Of a stretch of 64,000 nucleotides of DNA, positions 27,293 through 35,403 are shown piece by piece. Under the pieces are notes generated by a model. The model was not told the DNA's origin. It was given only the letters and a program-made list of their open reading frames with translations, and searched no databases. Source of the DNA: Anaerolineaceae bacterium UBA6086 (lineage in GTDB: Bacteria > Chloroflexota > Anaerolineae > Anaerolineales > Anaerolineaceae); the NCBI GenBank assembly GCA_002436005.1, contig DIXG01000088.1:17290-81289 (forward strand), read 5' to 3'. The first letter of the stretch is position 1. Each line of letters starts with the position of its first letter. The position numbers and the translations under genes were made by a program.

Positions 27293-28144
27293 TCAGTAGG
27301 GGCGGGTGATGGCTGCTGCGCCATAGCCGACAACGGAAGTTCTGTCTCCTGTGGCAGTCGCAGAAGTGTCATATTTAAGCAAGGTCACCTGGTTTGCTTT
27401 CAGCTTCCGCGCTGCCCAAAGTGCGGCAGCAACTGCTGCCAATCCGCAAGCATGGCCCTGTCCACTGTCTTTGAGTTTAAAAAGTCCTTCTGGCGAAAAA
27501 TCAGCCAGGGCGGAAAGTACCTTATGGTCCAGCCGATGGGCGGTGGCTTCAGGGTAAAAATGAGAAAGGTCTGTACTGGCGACAATCAAGAAGGAGCGGC
27601 CTTCGAGGACTTCCGCCAAAACGAGCCCGAGCCCTTTGGCGATCTGGCGACTCTGATCGCGCATCATGATCGGGATCAGTTCAAAGTCACCTTTCAGTGC
27701 TCGCTGTAAGAAGGGAAGCTCGATTTCTAATGAATGCTCGCGGTCGTGTTCGACGGGGGAAAGAGAGATCCCCAGGTTATCCACCAAACCCTGGTTGATC
27801 TCTGCCATCTGATCAGCGGCAACTGGAATCGTGCCCAGGGGCGTTTGGTAGTGGCTGTGAGCGCTGGTCAGCAGCAGTTGAGGATAGTATTGATGGGAGG
27901 GCGAAAGGACAACGACTGTGTCATAGGATTTTCCAGCCACTGCTTTATATGCATGCCCGGCTACTGCCCCGGAATACATATAACCGGCATGAGGCGCCAC
28001 AACGCCGATGACTTCACCGGGCAGTTCGGGGAGGGATGCATTGTTGATATAGGCATCGACGGTTCTTCCCAACTCTCTGGGGTCATCGCTATACCATGTG
28101 CCTGCAATAGGCGAGGGTCTGATGGATTGATTTTCAGTATTCAT
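27293..28144 (-). CDS. amrB: MEMO1 family / AmmeMemoRadiSam system protein B
   Basis: The sequence opens with RPSPIAGTWYSDDP and contains VVAPHAGYMYSGAVAGHAY, VVLSPSHQYY, VEHDREHSLEIELPFLQ, IVASTDLSHFYPE and GHACGLAAVAAAL. These are the characteristic blocks of the MEMO family, whose fold resembles LigB-type dioxygenases. The His residues of APHAGY, EHS and DLSHF are the presumed metal site. The partners AmrA (AMMECR1 domain) and the radical SAM protein are not in this window. The biochemical role is unknown. It is first in a unit with the lipoprotein gene at 26286. Confidence 0.92.
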   Translation of the reverse strand: MNTENQSIRPSPIAGTWYSDDPRELGRTVDAYINNASLPELPGEVIGVVAPHAGYMYSGAVAGHAYKAVAGKSYDTVVVLSPSHQYYPQLLLTSAHSHYQTPLGTIPVAADQMAEINQGLVDNLGISLSPVEHDREHSLEIELPFLQRALKGDFELIPIMMRDQSRQIAKGLGLVLAEVLEGRSFLIVASTDLSHFYPEATAHRLDHKVLSALADFSPEGLFKLKDSGQGHACGLAAVAAALWAARKLKANQVTLLKYDTSATATGDRTSVVGYGAAAITRPY

Positions 28145-28207
28145 AGCTTAAATTTTAGCATATTCCCGTGGTGAATCCTATGAAGAGGTGTTTTATGACT
28201 CCCGCTA

Positions 28208-29224
28208 TCACTGCCCGCTGGTTGTTTCCCTTGCCACCAGCTCTGTGGGGAGGATGATGCGGCGGGGTGAGATGGTGTTGCCGCTTTCCAGCTGGTCGAT
28301 CAGGGTCTGGGCGGCAATCGAGCCCATCTGGTGAATGGGCTGGCGGATGGTGGTCAGTGAAGGCATGTGGCGCGAGGCAGCAGGGATATCATCGAACCCA
28401 ACCACGGCGATATCTTCCGGCACACGCAATCCAGCTTCATGGATGGCTCTGAGTGCGCCAAAGCCCATCAGGTCGCTGGCAACAAATAATCCATTGAAGC
28501 TTGAGTGTGCAAGGAGTGATTTTGCCTGGAGGTAACCGCCCTTCTCAGTGTAATCGCCATAAGCAATTCTTTCCTCAAGGATTGGGAGATTTTTTTCTTG
28601 CAAACCGCGTTCAAATCCTTCCAGCCGGTCACGCGCGCTGTAGAGATCCATATGTCCGGTAATAGTAGCAAGCTGGTCTCTGCCAGTGCTCAACAGGTGC
28701 CTGACGGCCATCATACCGCCGTGGATATTATCAGCATCCACGCTGCTGACCTCGGGGCGGTTGTTCCGACCGATCAACACGAGGGGGACATTGCGGCTGA
28801 TCAATCCCTCGATCAAGGGGTCATCTATCACGTTTGAAGCAATGATGATCCCGTCGATCAGGCGGTTATTGAGGATGTTCTGGTTGGCTCGTTTTTCGTA
28901 GTCCGGTTCGATCAGCCATAACATCAAGGTGTAATTATTGACAGTGCAGGTGGAAGAAATGCCCTGGGATAGAATACCGAAGAAGGGGTCCGTAAATACG
29001 CTGCTGTAGGACATCGGGATAACCAGCCCGAGGACGCGTGTGCGTCCGCTGATCAGGCTGCGCGCAACCGGGTTTGGCTGGTAACCAATTTCATCGATGA
29101 TCGCCTGAACCTTTGCCCGGGTACGGTCCCTGACATTAGGATCATTATTGATCACCCGTGAAACAGTTGATCTGGAGACCCCTGCTAATTTGGCAATTTC
29201 ATTGATTGTTGTGATATTGTTCAT
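28208..29224 (-). CDS. LacI family transcriptional repressor of the beta-glucoside locus
   Basis: The start at 29224 (MNNITTINEIAKLAGVS) puts the helix-turn-helix at the N terminus, as usual; upstream starts would add about 20 unlikely residues. The HTH is TINEIAKLAGVSRSTVSRVI, the hinge helix is QPNPVARSLISG, and the rest is a periplasmic-binding-protein-type sugar domain (VLGLVIPMS, GLFVASDLMGFGALRAIHE, VVGFDDIPAA). It is divergent from the sugar ABC transporter operon. Two operator-like palindromes lie in front of that operon, so it probably represses it and responds to an imported disaccharide. Confidence 0.92.
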   Translation of the reverse strand: MNNITTINEIAKLAGVSRSTVSRVINNDPNVRDRTRAKVQAIIDEIGYQPNPVARSLISGRTRVLGLVIPMSYSSVFTDPFFGILSQGISSTCTVNNYTLMLWLIEPDYEKRANQNILNNRLIDGIIIASNVIDDPLIEGLISRNVPLVLIGRNNRPEVSSVDADNIHGGMMAVRHLLSTGRDQLATITGHMDLYSARDRLEGFERGLQEKNLPILEERIAYGDYTEKGGYLQAKSLLAHSSFNGLFVASDLMGFGALRAIHEAGLRVPEDIAVVGFDDIPAASRHMPSLTTIRQPIHQMGSIAAQTLIDQLESGNTISPRRIILPTELVARETTSGQ

Positions 29225-29341
29225 TGATCCGCGCCTAATTTGTCCATTTTCCAGGTTAACGCGTAAAAATGGATCCAAATACATGGAGCTCCGAATTCAT
29301 TTTTGATTGGTGAGTACACAAAGGTCTTGCTGTCCATGTCT

Positions 29342-29370
29342 ATCTTACAATAAATCTGTAAGATTGTCAA
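29342..29370 (-). promoter_or_regulatory. Promoter of the LacI-family gene
   Basis: On the minus strand TTGACA (29370-29365) and TAAGAT (29347-29342) are separated by 17 bases. An 8-bp perfect inverted repeat, ATCTTACA at 29342-29349 and TGTAAGAT at 29357-29364, covers the -10 box and spacer and could be a control site. Confidence 0.75.
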
Positions 29371-29716
29371 AATACTCACTGGAGGATCGGCCTTCAACTG
29401 AACAGAGACATTGGTTACCAGGAAATTCATGTGATCTGTGACCCGGGGTGTGGGTGAGGTCCTGTGCGGTCAGCCTCTGTACGAAATTCGTTTGTCAGCT
29501 GAGGTCCATGCAGAAAGCGCACATTTCACTGAGTTGTTCACCACGGGCAAGGAGAATTGTTTATGGATCCTGTCTATGGTTATTGTTGGCTATGGTTATT
29601 GGTAGGAAAACAAAACATACTGGCGGATCAAGGTAGGAAATGGCTGGCATTAATCGCCTTTCAGAACCCGGCTTCCTCATAAAAACATATCGCGTTAATA
29701 TCTTCTTAAAAATCTA

Positions 29717-29745
29717 TTGACAAATTCGCCGTATTCATGTAAGAT
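29717..29745 (+). promoter_or_regulatory. Promoter of the sugar transporter operon
   Basis: TTGACA (29717-29722), 17 bases, TAAGAT (29740-29745): the same hexamers and spacing as the divergent repressor promoter. The expected start near 29752 lies inside the operator at 29748-29767 and implies a leader of about 340 bases. Confidence 0.8.
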
Positions 29746-29747
29746 GG

Positions 29748-29767
29748 AATTGGAAACGTTCCCAATT
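29748..29767. promoter_or_regulatory. LacI-type operator O1
   Basis: AATTGGAAACGTTCCCAATT is a 20-bp palindrome with one mismatched pair and the central AACGTT common to LacI-family operators. It begins two bases after the -10 box and covers the predicted start site, a position where a bound repressor blocks initiation. Confidence 0.8.
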
Positions 29768-29896
29768 ATTACCTTACCATTTCTGCACCAAACGGGATGG
29801 AAAGGGGTAATCGTGGCGTTGTAATGCGGAGAATCGACCAAAAAATGGAAACAACCGATTATTTTTGGGTGAGTACACAAACCTTTGTCCAAAATT

Positions 29897-29912
29897 TTGG
29901 GAGCGATCCCAA
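29897..29912. promoter_or_regulatory. Second operator-like palindrome O2
   Basis: TTGGGAGCGATCCCAA repeats the outer arms of O1 (TTGGnA...TnCCAA) around a less conserved centre. Its centre lies 147 bp from the centre of O1, about 14 helical turns, so both sites face the same side of the DNA. Confidence 0.6.
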
Positions 29913-30093
29913 TAATATGGTTGATACTTGGTTAAATTCCCGTCAAATCCCCATCTTTTTGTTAACCTCATATTATCTAATTCTCAAAGGAGGTGCTGGT
30001 AGAGAATAAATTGTTTGTTCTTTGTTCCGTCAAGTCTGTTAGTTGTTGTGAAAAATCTTGTTCAATGAAAGATTATCTCTAAGGAGAAAAGTG

Positions 30094-32022
30094 ATGAAAA
30101 AAAGATTGCTATTTGTTTTGAGCTTTGTGCTCATCTTCAGCATGTTCCTCACGGCTTGCCAGCCAGAAGAAGTTGAAGAAGTGGTTGAGGAGGTCGAGGA
30201 AGTGGTTGAAGAAGTGGTGGAAGAGGTTGTTGAAGAACCGGAAGTTGAAGAACCGGAAGAAGAAGAGCCGGTTGCTGCAGGCCCTGACCTTGATCCGGCT
30301 GAAGTGGCTGCTTCCCTTCCCCGCGAAGAAACACTTTATATCGCTGGTTTGCAGTGGAGTGCGGTTGTGGGCTGGAATCCCTATTCCTCCGCCAATAACA
30401 ACGCCATGGGTGTCGCTGCCGGCAACAATGCGCGTGTTCCGATCTTTGAAACACCCTACATGTACAACATGATCAACGGTGAGCAGATCCCCTTGCTGGC
30501 TGATGGTGACTGGGAATGGAACGAGGATATGACCGAAGCGACGTTCAAGATTAAAGAAGTCGCTAAATGGAGTGATGGTACCCCCGTGACCGCTGAAGAC
30601 GTCGCATACACCTGGGCAACCCATGTCAAGTACGAGACCACGGCAGGCGTTGGCTATGGAGAATATATCGAGACTGTTGAAGCCGTCGACCCACTAACCG
30701 TTGTTGTGAAAGCCAAACTGGATGAGGAAGGCAAAGCTGTTAATCCTCTCTTGGTCAAGGCTTACATCAGCAGCGAATATGTGGTTCAAAAAGCCTGGAC
30801 CGAGACCTTAGAAGCTCGTGCTGGCGGCGATGCCACAGCGCTCAAAGAAGATCCTGCTATGGATTTTGTCTCCTCCGGTCCCTATACCAAGTTCTATGAT
30901 GATGATCAGAAGGTGGTCTTCATCCGAGACGATAATTATTGGGGTCAGGATGCTTCCATGTTTGGTTCGCTGCCTGTCCCGAAATACCTGGCACACACCA
31001 TTTATGCTGACAATAATGCTGGCTTCCTGGCTCTGAAAGCCGGTGAAGTGGACGTCAGTCAGCAGTTCAATGCCAATGTGCAGGACCTGTGGTTGGTCGA
31101 CAATCTGCCGATCTCAACCTGGATGGATGATGCACCTTATGGTCTGACCGCCAGTTTACCGACGGCTTACTTTAACCTGGAATCCTATGGTCTGGATAAT
31201 ATCGCAGTGCGCAAAGCCATTGCTTATGCAGTGGATTATGACACCATCATTGCTAACGCCATGACCAATCAGTCGCCAACCTTTGACCAGGTACCGCGAT
31301 CCGTGATGAATCCGACTGCTGGTGAACAGGCTTTGTATGATCAGGCAGCCGTGGCTGACCTGCAGTGGGTGGGTAATGACATTGAAGGCGCAAAAGCCAT
31401 TCTTGATGAAGCCGGTATCGTTGATACCGATGGTGACGGATGGCGCGAGCTGGATGGTCAGAAACTTTCCTACAACGCAGTCTGCCCCAATGGCTGGTCT
31501 GACTGGCAGGCGGCGATGGAAATCGTTGCAGCCGCTGGTGAGAAAATCGGCATTGAAATCACAACCCTCTATCCTGAATGGGGTGTTTATCAGACGGTCT
31601 TCGTCAATGGTGATCAGCAAGAATATGACATCTTCATGGTATGGAGTGACGGCGCTGGCCCAACCCAACCATGGGGTCGCGTTCGCCAGTTGATGTATAG
31701 CAAGTTTGCTGAAACCCAGGGTAACTGGAATGGTAACTGGGGTGGCTATATCAACCCCCGCATTGATGAGATCATCACAGAAATTCCCGCTACCACCGAT
31801 CAGGCTCGTTTGGTTGAACTTTACACTGAAGCAACCGAGATCTACCTGACCGATATCCCATCCTTCACCCTCATGTATCGCCCCGACCAGTTCTACACAG
31901 TGAACGAGAGTGTCTGGACCAATTATCCTTCAGCGGATGATGGCCGCAACATTCCTCCAATGAACCTGCTGGATGGTTACAGCATTGCTGGTCTGTACGA
32001 GCTTGAGCTCGTGAATCCGTAA
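30094..32022 (+). CDS. ABC transporter solute-binding lipoprotein, family 5 (oligosaccharide/peptide type)
   Basis: The start at 30094 has AAGGAG seven bases upstream; a GTG lies one codon earlier. The signal ends FLTAC (Cys about residue 22). About 35 residues made almost only of Glu and Val, then Glu and Pro, follow before the binding domain. That domain begins ETLYIAGLQW and contains WNEDMTEATFKIKEVAKWSD and GTPVTAEDVAYTW, the family 5 signature. Family 5 proteins bind peptides or, as in Thermotoga, beta-gluco-oligosaccharides. The downstream GH3 and GH94 genes favour a beta-glucoside ligand. It is first in the operon and followed by a hairpin. Confidence 0.88.
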   Translation: MKKRLLFVLSFVLIFSMFLTACQPEEVEEVVEEVEEVVEEVVEEVVEEPEVEEPEEEEPVAAGPDLDPAEVAASLPREETLYIAGLQWSAVVGWNPYSSANNNAMGVAAGNNARVPIFETPYMYNMINGEQIPLLADGDWEWNEDMTEATFKIKEVAKWSDGTPVTAEDVAYTWATHVKYETTAGVGYGEYIETVEAVDPLTVVVKAKLDEEGKAVNPLLVKAYISSEYVVQKAWTETLEARAGGDATALKEDPAMDFVSSGPYTKFYDDDQKVVFIRDDNYWGQDASMFGSLPVPKYLAHTIYADNNAGFLALKAGEVDVSQQFNANVQDLWLVDNLPISTWMDDAPYGLTASLPTAYFNLESYGLDNIAVRKAIAYAVDYDTIIANAMTNQSPTFDQVPRSVMNPTAGEQALYDQAAVADLQWVGNDIEGAKAILDEAGIVDTDGDGWRELDGQKLSYNAVCPNGWSDWQAAMEIVAAAGEKIGIEITTLYPEWGVYQTVFVNGDQQEYDIFMVWSDGAGPTQPWGRVRQLMYSKFAETQGNWNGNWGGYINPRIDEIITEIPATTDQARLVELYTEATEIYLTDIPSFTLMYRPDQFYTVNESVWTNYPSADDGRNIPPMNLLDGYSIAGLYELELVNP

Positions 32023-32040
32023 TCGATTAATCAGTTTTCA

Positions 32041-32078
32041 CCGCCATGTTCCGAGAACATCGGAGCATGGCGGCTTTT
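32041..32078 (+). terminator. Hairpin with short T run between binding-protein and permease genes
   Basis: CCGCCATG (32041-32048) pairs with CATGGCGG (32066-32073), with an inner CCGA/TCGG stem, followed by CTTTT. Such elements after a binding-protein gene usually stop part of the transcription or protect the upstream mRNA, so the binding protein is made in excess over the permeases. Confidence 0.75.
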
Positions 32079-32107
32079 CATAAAGCCAATCAATAGGAGG
32101 TGATCGG

Positions 32108-33112
32108 TTGAAAGGCTATTTAAAATACTTTAGTGGTAAACTTGCCTGGTTTTTGGTCACACTCGTCGCCGCATTTATTCTCAATTTCATCTTGCCCCGC
32201 CTGATGCCCGGAGATCCTGTAGCGATCATCACCCAAAGAGTGGTTCAGGGAATGACCAGTCAAGCCGGGGTCCAAAAAGTTTATGAGCAGTATGCAGAGC
32301 TTTTTGGAACGAACAAACCCATTCACGAGCAATTCATCATTTATATGCGAAATATTGTCCAGGGTAATTTTGGACTTTCGTTCAGTCAATATCCCAGACC
32401 GGTTGCAGACATCTTAAAATCATCCATTTGGTGGACAATAGCGCTTCAGTTCCCTGCCATCATTGTTGGTTGGCTGCTTGGAAATACCCTGGGTGCCCTG
32501 GCGGCGTATTTAAAAAAGGGCTTTGATAAAGTGCTCATGCCAATCAGCATTTTTATCAGCAACCTGCCGGCTTTTGGTATGGCTGTAATATTACTGGTGA
32601 TCTTTGCGGTCAGGCTTAAGTGGTTTCCAACCGCAGGCGGATATGGCTTTGACATGATCCCCAATTTCAGCTGGGATTATATCAAATCTGTGTTGATCCA
32701 TTATCAGCTTCCTTTTTGGTCGATTGTCCTCATCTCAATTGGCGGCCAGGCGATCGGTATGCGTGCCATGTCGATCTATGAGCTTAACGCAGATTATGTC
32801 AAATACAGCCGCTTCCTGGGGATTAAAGACCGGAAGATTATTGGCTATGTTTTCAGAAATGCCATGCTGCCGCAAATCACCGGTTTGGCACTTTCTATCG
32901 GTACGATGGTTGGCGGCGCCCTGGTTGCAGAGATCATTTTCAGTTATCCTGGGCTGGGCTCAACACTCCTGACAGCCGTCATGGGGCAGGATTACCCGCT
33001 GATTTCTGCATCGACATTGATTATTACCCTGATGGTGCTGATTGCGAATTTCCTGATTGAAATTCTCTACGGCGTCATTGATCCGCGTATCAAAGCGGCT
33101 CAGGTTGAATAA
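32108..33112 (+). CDS. ABC transporter permease, DppB/OppB type
   Basis: The TTG start at 32108 follows a strong AGGAGGTGA at 32095-32103. The first helix (LAWFLVTLVAAFILNFILPRL, two overlapping parts) and MPGDPV are characteristic of the B-type permease. Further membrane segments follow, with the EAA-loop region RFLGIKDRKIIGYVFRNAM preceding LPQITGLALSIGTMVGGAL. It forms the membrane channel with the C-type permease encoded next and binds the ATPases on the inner face. It lies 14 bases before the next gene. Confidence 0.9.
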   Translation: MKGYLKYFSGKLAWFLVTLVAAFILNFILPRLMPGDPVAIITQRVVQGMTSQAGVQKVYEQYAELFGTNKPIHEQFIIYMRNIVQGNFGLSFSQYPRPVADILKSSIWWTIALQFPAIIVGWLLGNTLGALAAYLKKGFDKVLMPISIFISNLPAFGMAVILLVIFAVRLKWFPTAGGYGFDMIPNFSWDYIKSVLIHYQLPFWSIVLISIGGQAIGMRAMSIYELNADYVKYSRFLGIKDRKIIGYVFRNAMLPQITGLALSIGTMVGGALVAEIIFSYPGLGSTLLTAVMGQDYPLISASTLIITLMVLIANFLIEILYGVIDPRIKAAQVE

Positions 33113-33126
33113 GGAGAGGTACTGAT

Positions 33127-34377
33127 ATGTTACATACCATCAAAGAGGTCTTTCGCTCTCCGAAATTTACCATTGGTTTAGCCATTTTTGTGGTGATGCT
33201 TCTGGTAGTTTTTATCTACCCCCTGATTATTACCGACGACCCACTTGATATTATTGGTTTGGGAACATTCTTTGAGCCGGGTATTTATGTCAACCTTTAT
33301 GATGGCCTGGAATCCAAAACTTACGTTCTCAAGCTGGAAGACGCTGCAGCTAATCGAATTGCCAGCAAGCTGGGCGAACAGGAGCGTTTGGATATCCAGG
33401 AATATTTACTGCTGGCAGGGGTTCCTGAAGAAGAGATTGATATTGAAGACACCGAAAAACTTCTGGAGCTGTGGCTCAATAATTATGATCCAACGGTGCG
33501 TTTTCCTGGGTCAACTTCAGCAAAGCGGAAGTACTATGCCAGGCTGGATGCCTCATTGGACGGGCTTTTATCCACTGAGGCTGCGATTATCGCGGTGAAA
33601 AATGAAGAAACAGGGGAACTTGAAGAGAAAAGTTTGGTCAAGCAGGATGATTATGTCAATGTGAGTAAAGTTGCCAATGTGAGGGTTCTGCCCCTTGGGA
33701 CGGATAATTTTGGCAGGGATATGCTCACAGAGCTGGTTTCAGCCACAGGGGTGTCGTTGAGGATTGGTTTAATTGCCGGCTTGGTTGCGACGTCTATAGG
33801 CTTGACCCTTGGGTTGCTCTCGGGATACATTGGCGGTTGGGTGGATGATGTCATCATGTTCATTACCAATCTATTCATTGTCATCCCCAGTTTTGTGCTG
33901 CTGGTGCTGATCTCATACAGCATTGGCCAGGAGCAGCGCGGCGCGAGCACGGTAGCTATTGTAATCGGCTTTACCTCCTGGGTTTGGACGGCACGCGCTG
34001 TGCGCGCCCAGGTGATCTCATTGCGGCATCGTGACCATGTCAACCTCTCAAAACTATCCGGTCATTCAGTGGCGCATATCATTATCTTTGATATTCTGCC
34101 CTATATTGCTTCTTATGTTGTGATGGCATTTATCCTTCAAATTTCCTCCGGGATATTGGCAGAGGCAGGATTGTCAATCTTGGGGTTGGGTCCAAAGACA
34201 ACCGATGTGCCAACGCTTGGTTTGATGATGAACTGGGCGATGATCTATTCAGCCCACATTATGGGAAAGTGGTGGGCTTATTTCCCTGTGATTGTTGTGA
34301 TTGCGCTGATTTCGTTTTCATTAAATTTGATGAATACTGGACTCGACCAGGTATTCAATCCAACACTGAGGGATTAG
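33127..34377 (+). CDS. ABC transporter permease, DppC/OppC type, with extracytoplasmic insert
   Basis: One N-terminal helix (about 14-36, IGLAIFVVMLLVVFIYPLII) is followed by about 160 residues outside the membrane. Then come LPLGTDNFGRDMLTELVSA, typical of C-type permeases, and five more helices. The EAA loop is RHRDHVNLSKLSGHSVAHII. At 416 residues it is over 100 longer than usual DppC proteins, because of the insert between the first helix and the GTDNFGRD motif. The insert may contact the binding protein. The stop abuts the GTG start of the first ATPase gene. Confidence 0.9.
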   Translation: MLHTIKEVFRSPKFTIGLAIFVVMLLVVFIYPLIITDDPLDIIGLGTFFEPGIYVNLYDGLESKTYVLKLEDAAANRIASKLGEQERLDIQEYLLLAGVPEEEIDIEDTEKLLELWLNNYDPTVRFPGSTSAKRKYYARLDASLDGLLSTEAAIIAVKNEETGELEEKSLVKQDDYVNVSKVANVRVLPLGTDNFGRDMLTELVSATGVSLRIGLIAGLVATSIGLTLGLLSGYIGGWVDDVIMFITNLFIVIPSFVLLVLISYSIGQEQRGASTVAIVIGFTSWVWTARAVRAQVISLRHRDHVNLSKLSGHSVAHIIIFDILPYIASYVVMAFILQISSGILAEAGLSILGLGPKTTDVPTLGLMMNWAMIYSAHIMGKWWAYFPVIVVIALISFSLNLMNTGLDQVFNPTLRD

Positions 34378-35403
34378 GTGGCTGACATGGCAAAAGTAAT
34401 GTTAGAGGTTAACGAACTGACGACCAAATATATCACCCGCTTTAAGGAAAATGTCTACGCGGTGGACCATGTGTCATTGAAAGTTGAAGAAGGAAAATCG
34501 CTTGGCATTGCTGGTGAATCTGGCTGCGGAAAATCCACCCTGGCGCTCAGCCTGATGGGTTATTATTTTCCGCCCCTGCACTATACCAGCGGTGAGATAA
34601 TCATAGACGGTCAAAATATCACTGGTTTGACGCCTGATAACATTCGAAAATCCATCCTGGGAACGGAAATTGCCTATATTCCCCAGGCGGCTATGAATGC
34701 GCTCAATCCAACCCAGAAAGTGATCCATTTCATTGAAGATGTGGTGCACGCGCATTTTCCAGATGCCACGAAGAAGGAAATCTATGACCTCGCCCGAACA
34801 CGTTTTGAGACCCTGGGCTTGAATGCCAGTGTGCTCGAGAAATACCCGGTGGAACTCTCAGGTGGGATGAAGCAGCGCACGGTGATTGCCACTTCTGTGA
34901 TCCTGGGACCCAAGGTGTTGATTGCAGATGAGCCCTCTTCTGCTCTGGATGTGACCTCGCAGAAGAAGGTCATCAAAATGCTCAGGGATATGATGGAAAC
35001 CGAAATCATCAAATCGATGATCTTCATCACTCATGAATTACCGCTGCTGTATAACGTAACTGACGACATCATGGTGATGTATGCCGGGCAGATTGTTGAA
35101 AAAGCATCCGCCGAAAAGGCAGTCTTTGACCCACTGCACCCCTATGCGAATGGGCTGATGGGTGCCATCATTGTGCCCGAAGAGGGCTTGCGCGATGTCA
35201 AACTGACAGCCATTCCCGGCGTACCGCCAAACTTGAAAAATCCACCAGAAGGCTGCCGGTTTGCGGAGCGCTGTAAGTATGCGGTGCCGCAATGTAAAGT
35301 GATTAAAGTAAGCTTGAATGAAATTGGGAATGGCCGAGCTTACCGGTGTATTTTCTCAGAGGATGAGTTGAGGGAGTTTTATAAAGATGCCAAATCAAAC
35401 TGA
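34378..35403 (+). CDS. ABC transporter ATP-binding protein, DppD/OppD type
   Basis: Starts at a GTG immediately after the permease stop. Walker A GESGCGKST, Q-loop YIPQAAMNALNPTQ, signature LSGGMKQR, Walker B VLIADEPSSALD and switch His in FITHEL are all present, so it should be an active ATPase. The C-terminal oligopeptide-transporter extension ends with the Cys-rich GCRFAERCKYAVPQC, which in related proteins can hold an iron-sulfur or zinc site. It overlaps the next gene by 17 bases. Confidence 0.93.
   Translation: MADMAKVMLEVNELTTKYITRFKENVYAVDHVSLKVEEGKSLGIAGESGCGKSTLALSLMGYYFPPLHYTSGEIIIDGQNITGLTPDNIRKSILGTEIAYIPQAAMNALNPTQKVIHFIEDVVHAHFPDATKKEIYDLARTRFETLGLNASVLEKYPVELSGGMKQRTVIATSVILGPKVLIADEPSSALDVTSQKKVIKMLRDMMETEIIKSMIFITHELPLLYNVTDDIMVMYAGQIVEKASAEKAVFDPLHPYANGLMGAIIVPEEGLRDVKLTAIPGVPPNLKNPPEGCRFAERCKYAVPQCKVIKVSLNEIGNGRAYRCIFSEDELREFYKDAKSN

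Larger units (their letters stand above)
29225..30093. other. Long divergent control region between the LacI gene and the transporter operon
   Basis: About 870 bases without a convincing gene. It holds a leftward promoter for the repressor, a rightward promoter with two operator-like palindromes, and a 14-bp direct repeat GGTGAGTACACAAA at 29309-29322 and 29868-29881. An inverted repeat TCCATTTT-N15-AAAATGGA (29243-29273) lies in the repressor leader. Between 29420 and 29700 I see only weak direct repeats (CTATGGTTATTG twice near 29575) and nothing coding. Confidence 0.6.

Noticed and set aside
29448..30009. Small open frames in the control region upstream of the transporter operon
   Set aside because: They have no ribosome sites or recognisable protein patterns, and they overlap the promoter and operators.
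30109..30641. Leftward open frames opposite the start of the binding-protein gene
   Set aside because: They arise from the Glu/Val-rich repeat read on the other strand (Phe/Asn/Leu-rich) and have no coding signs.
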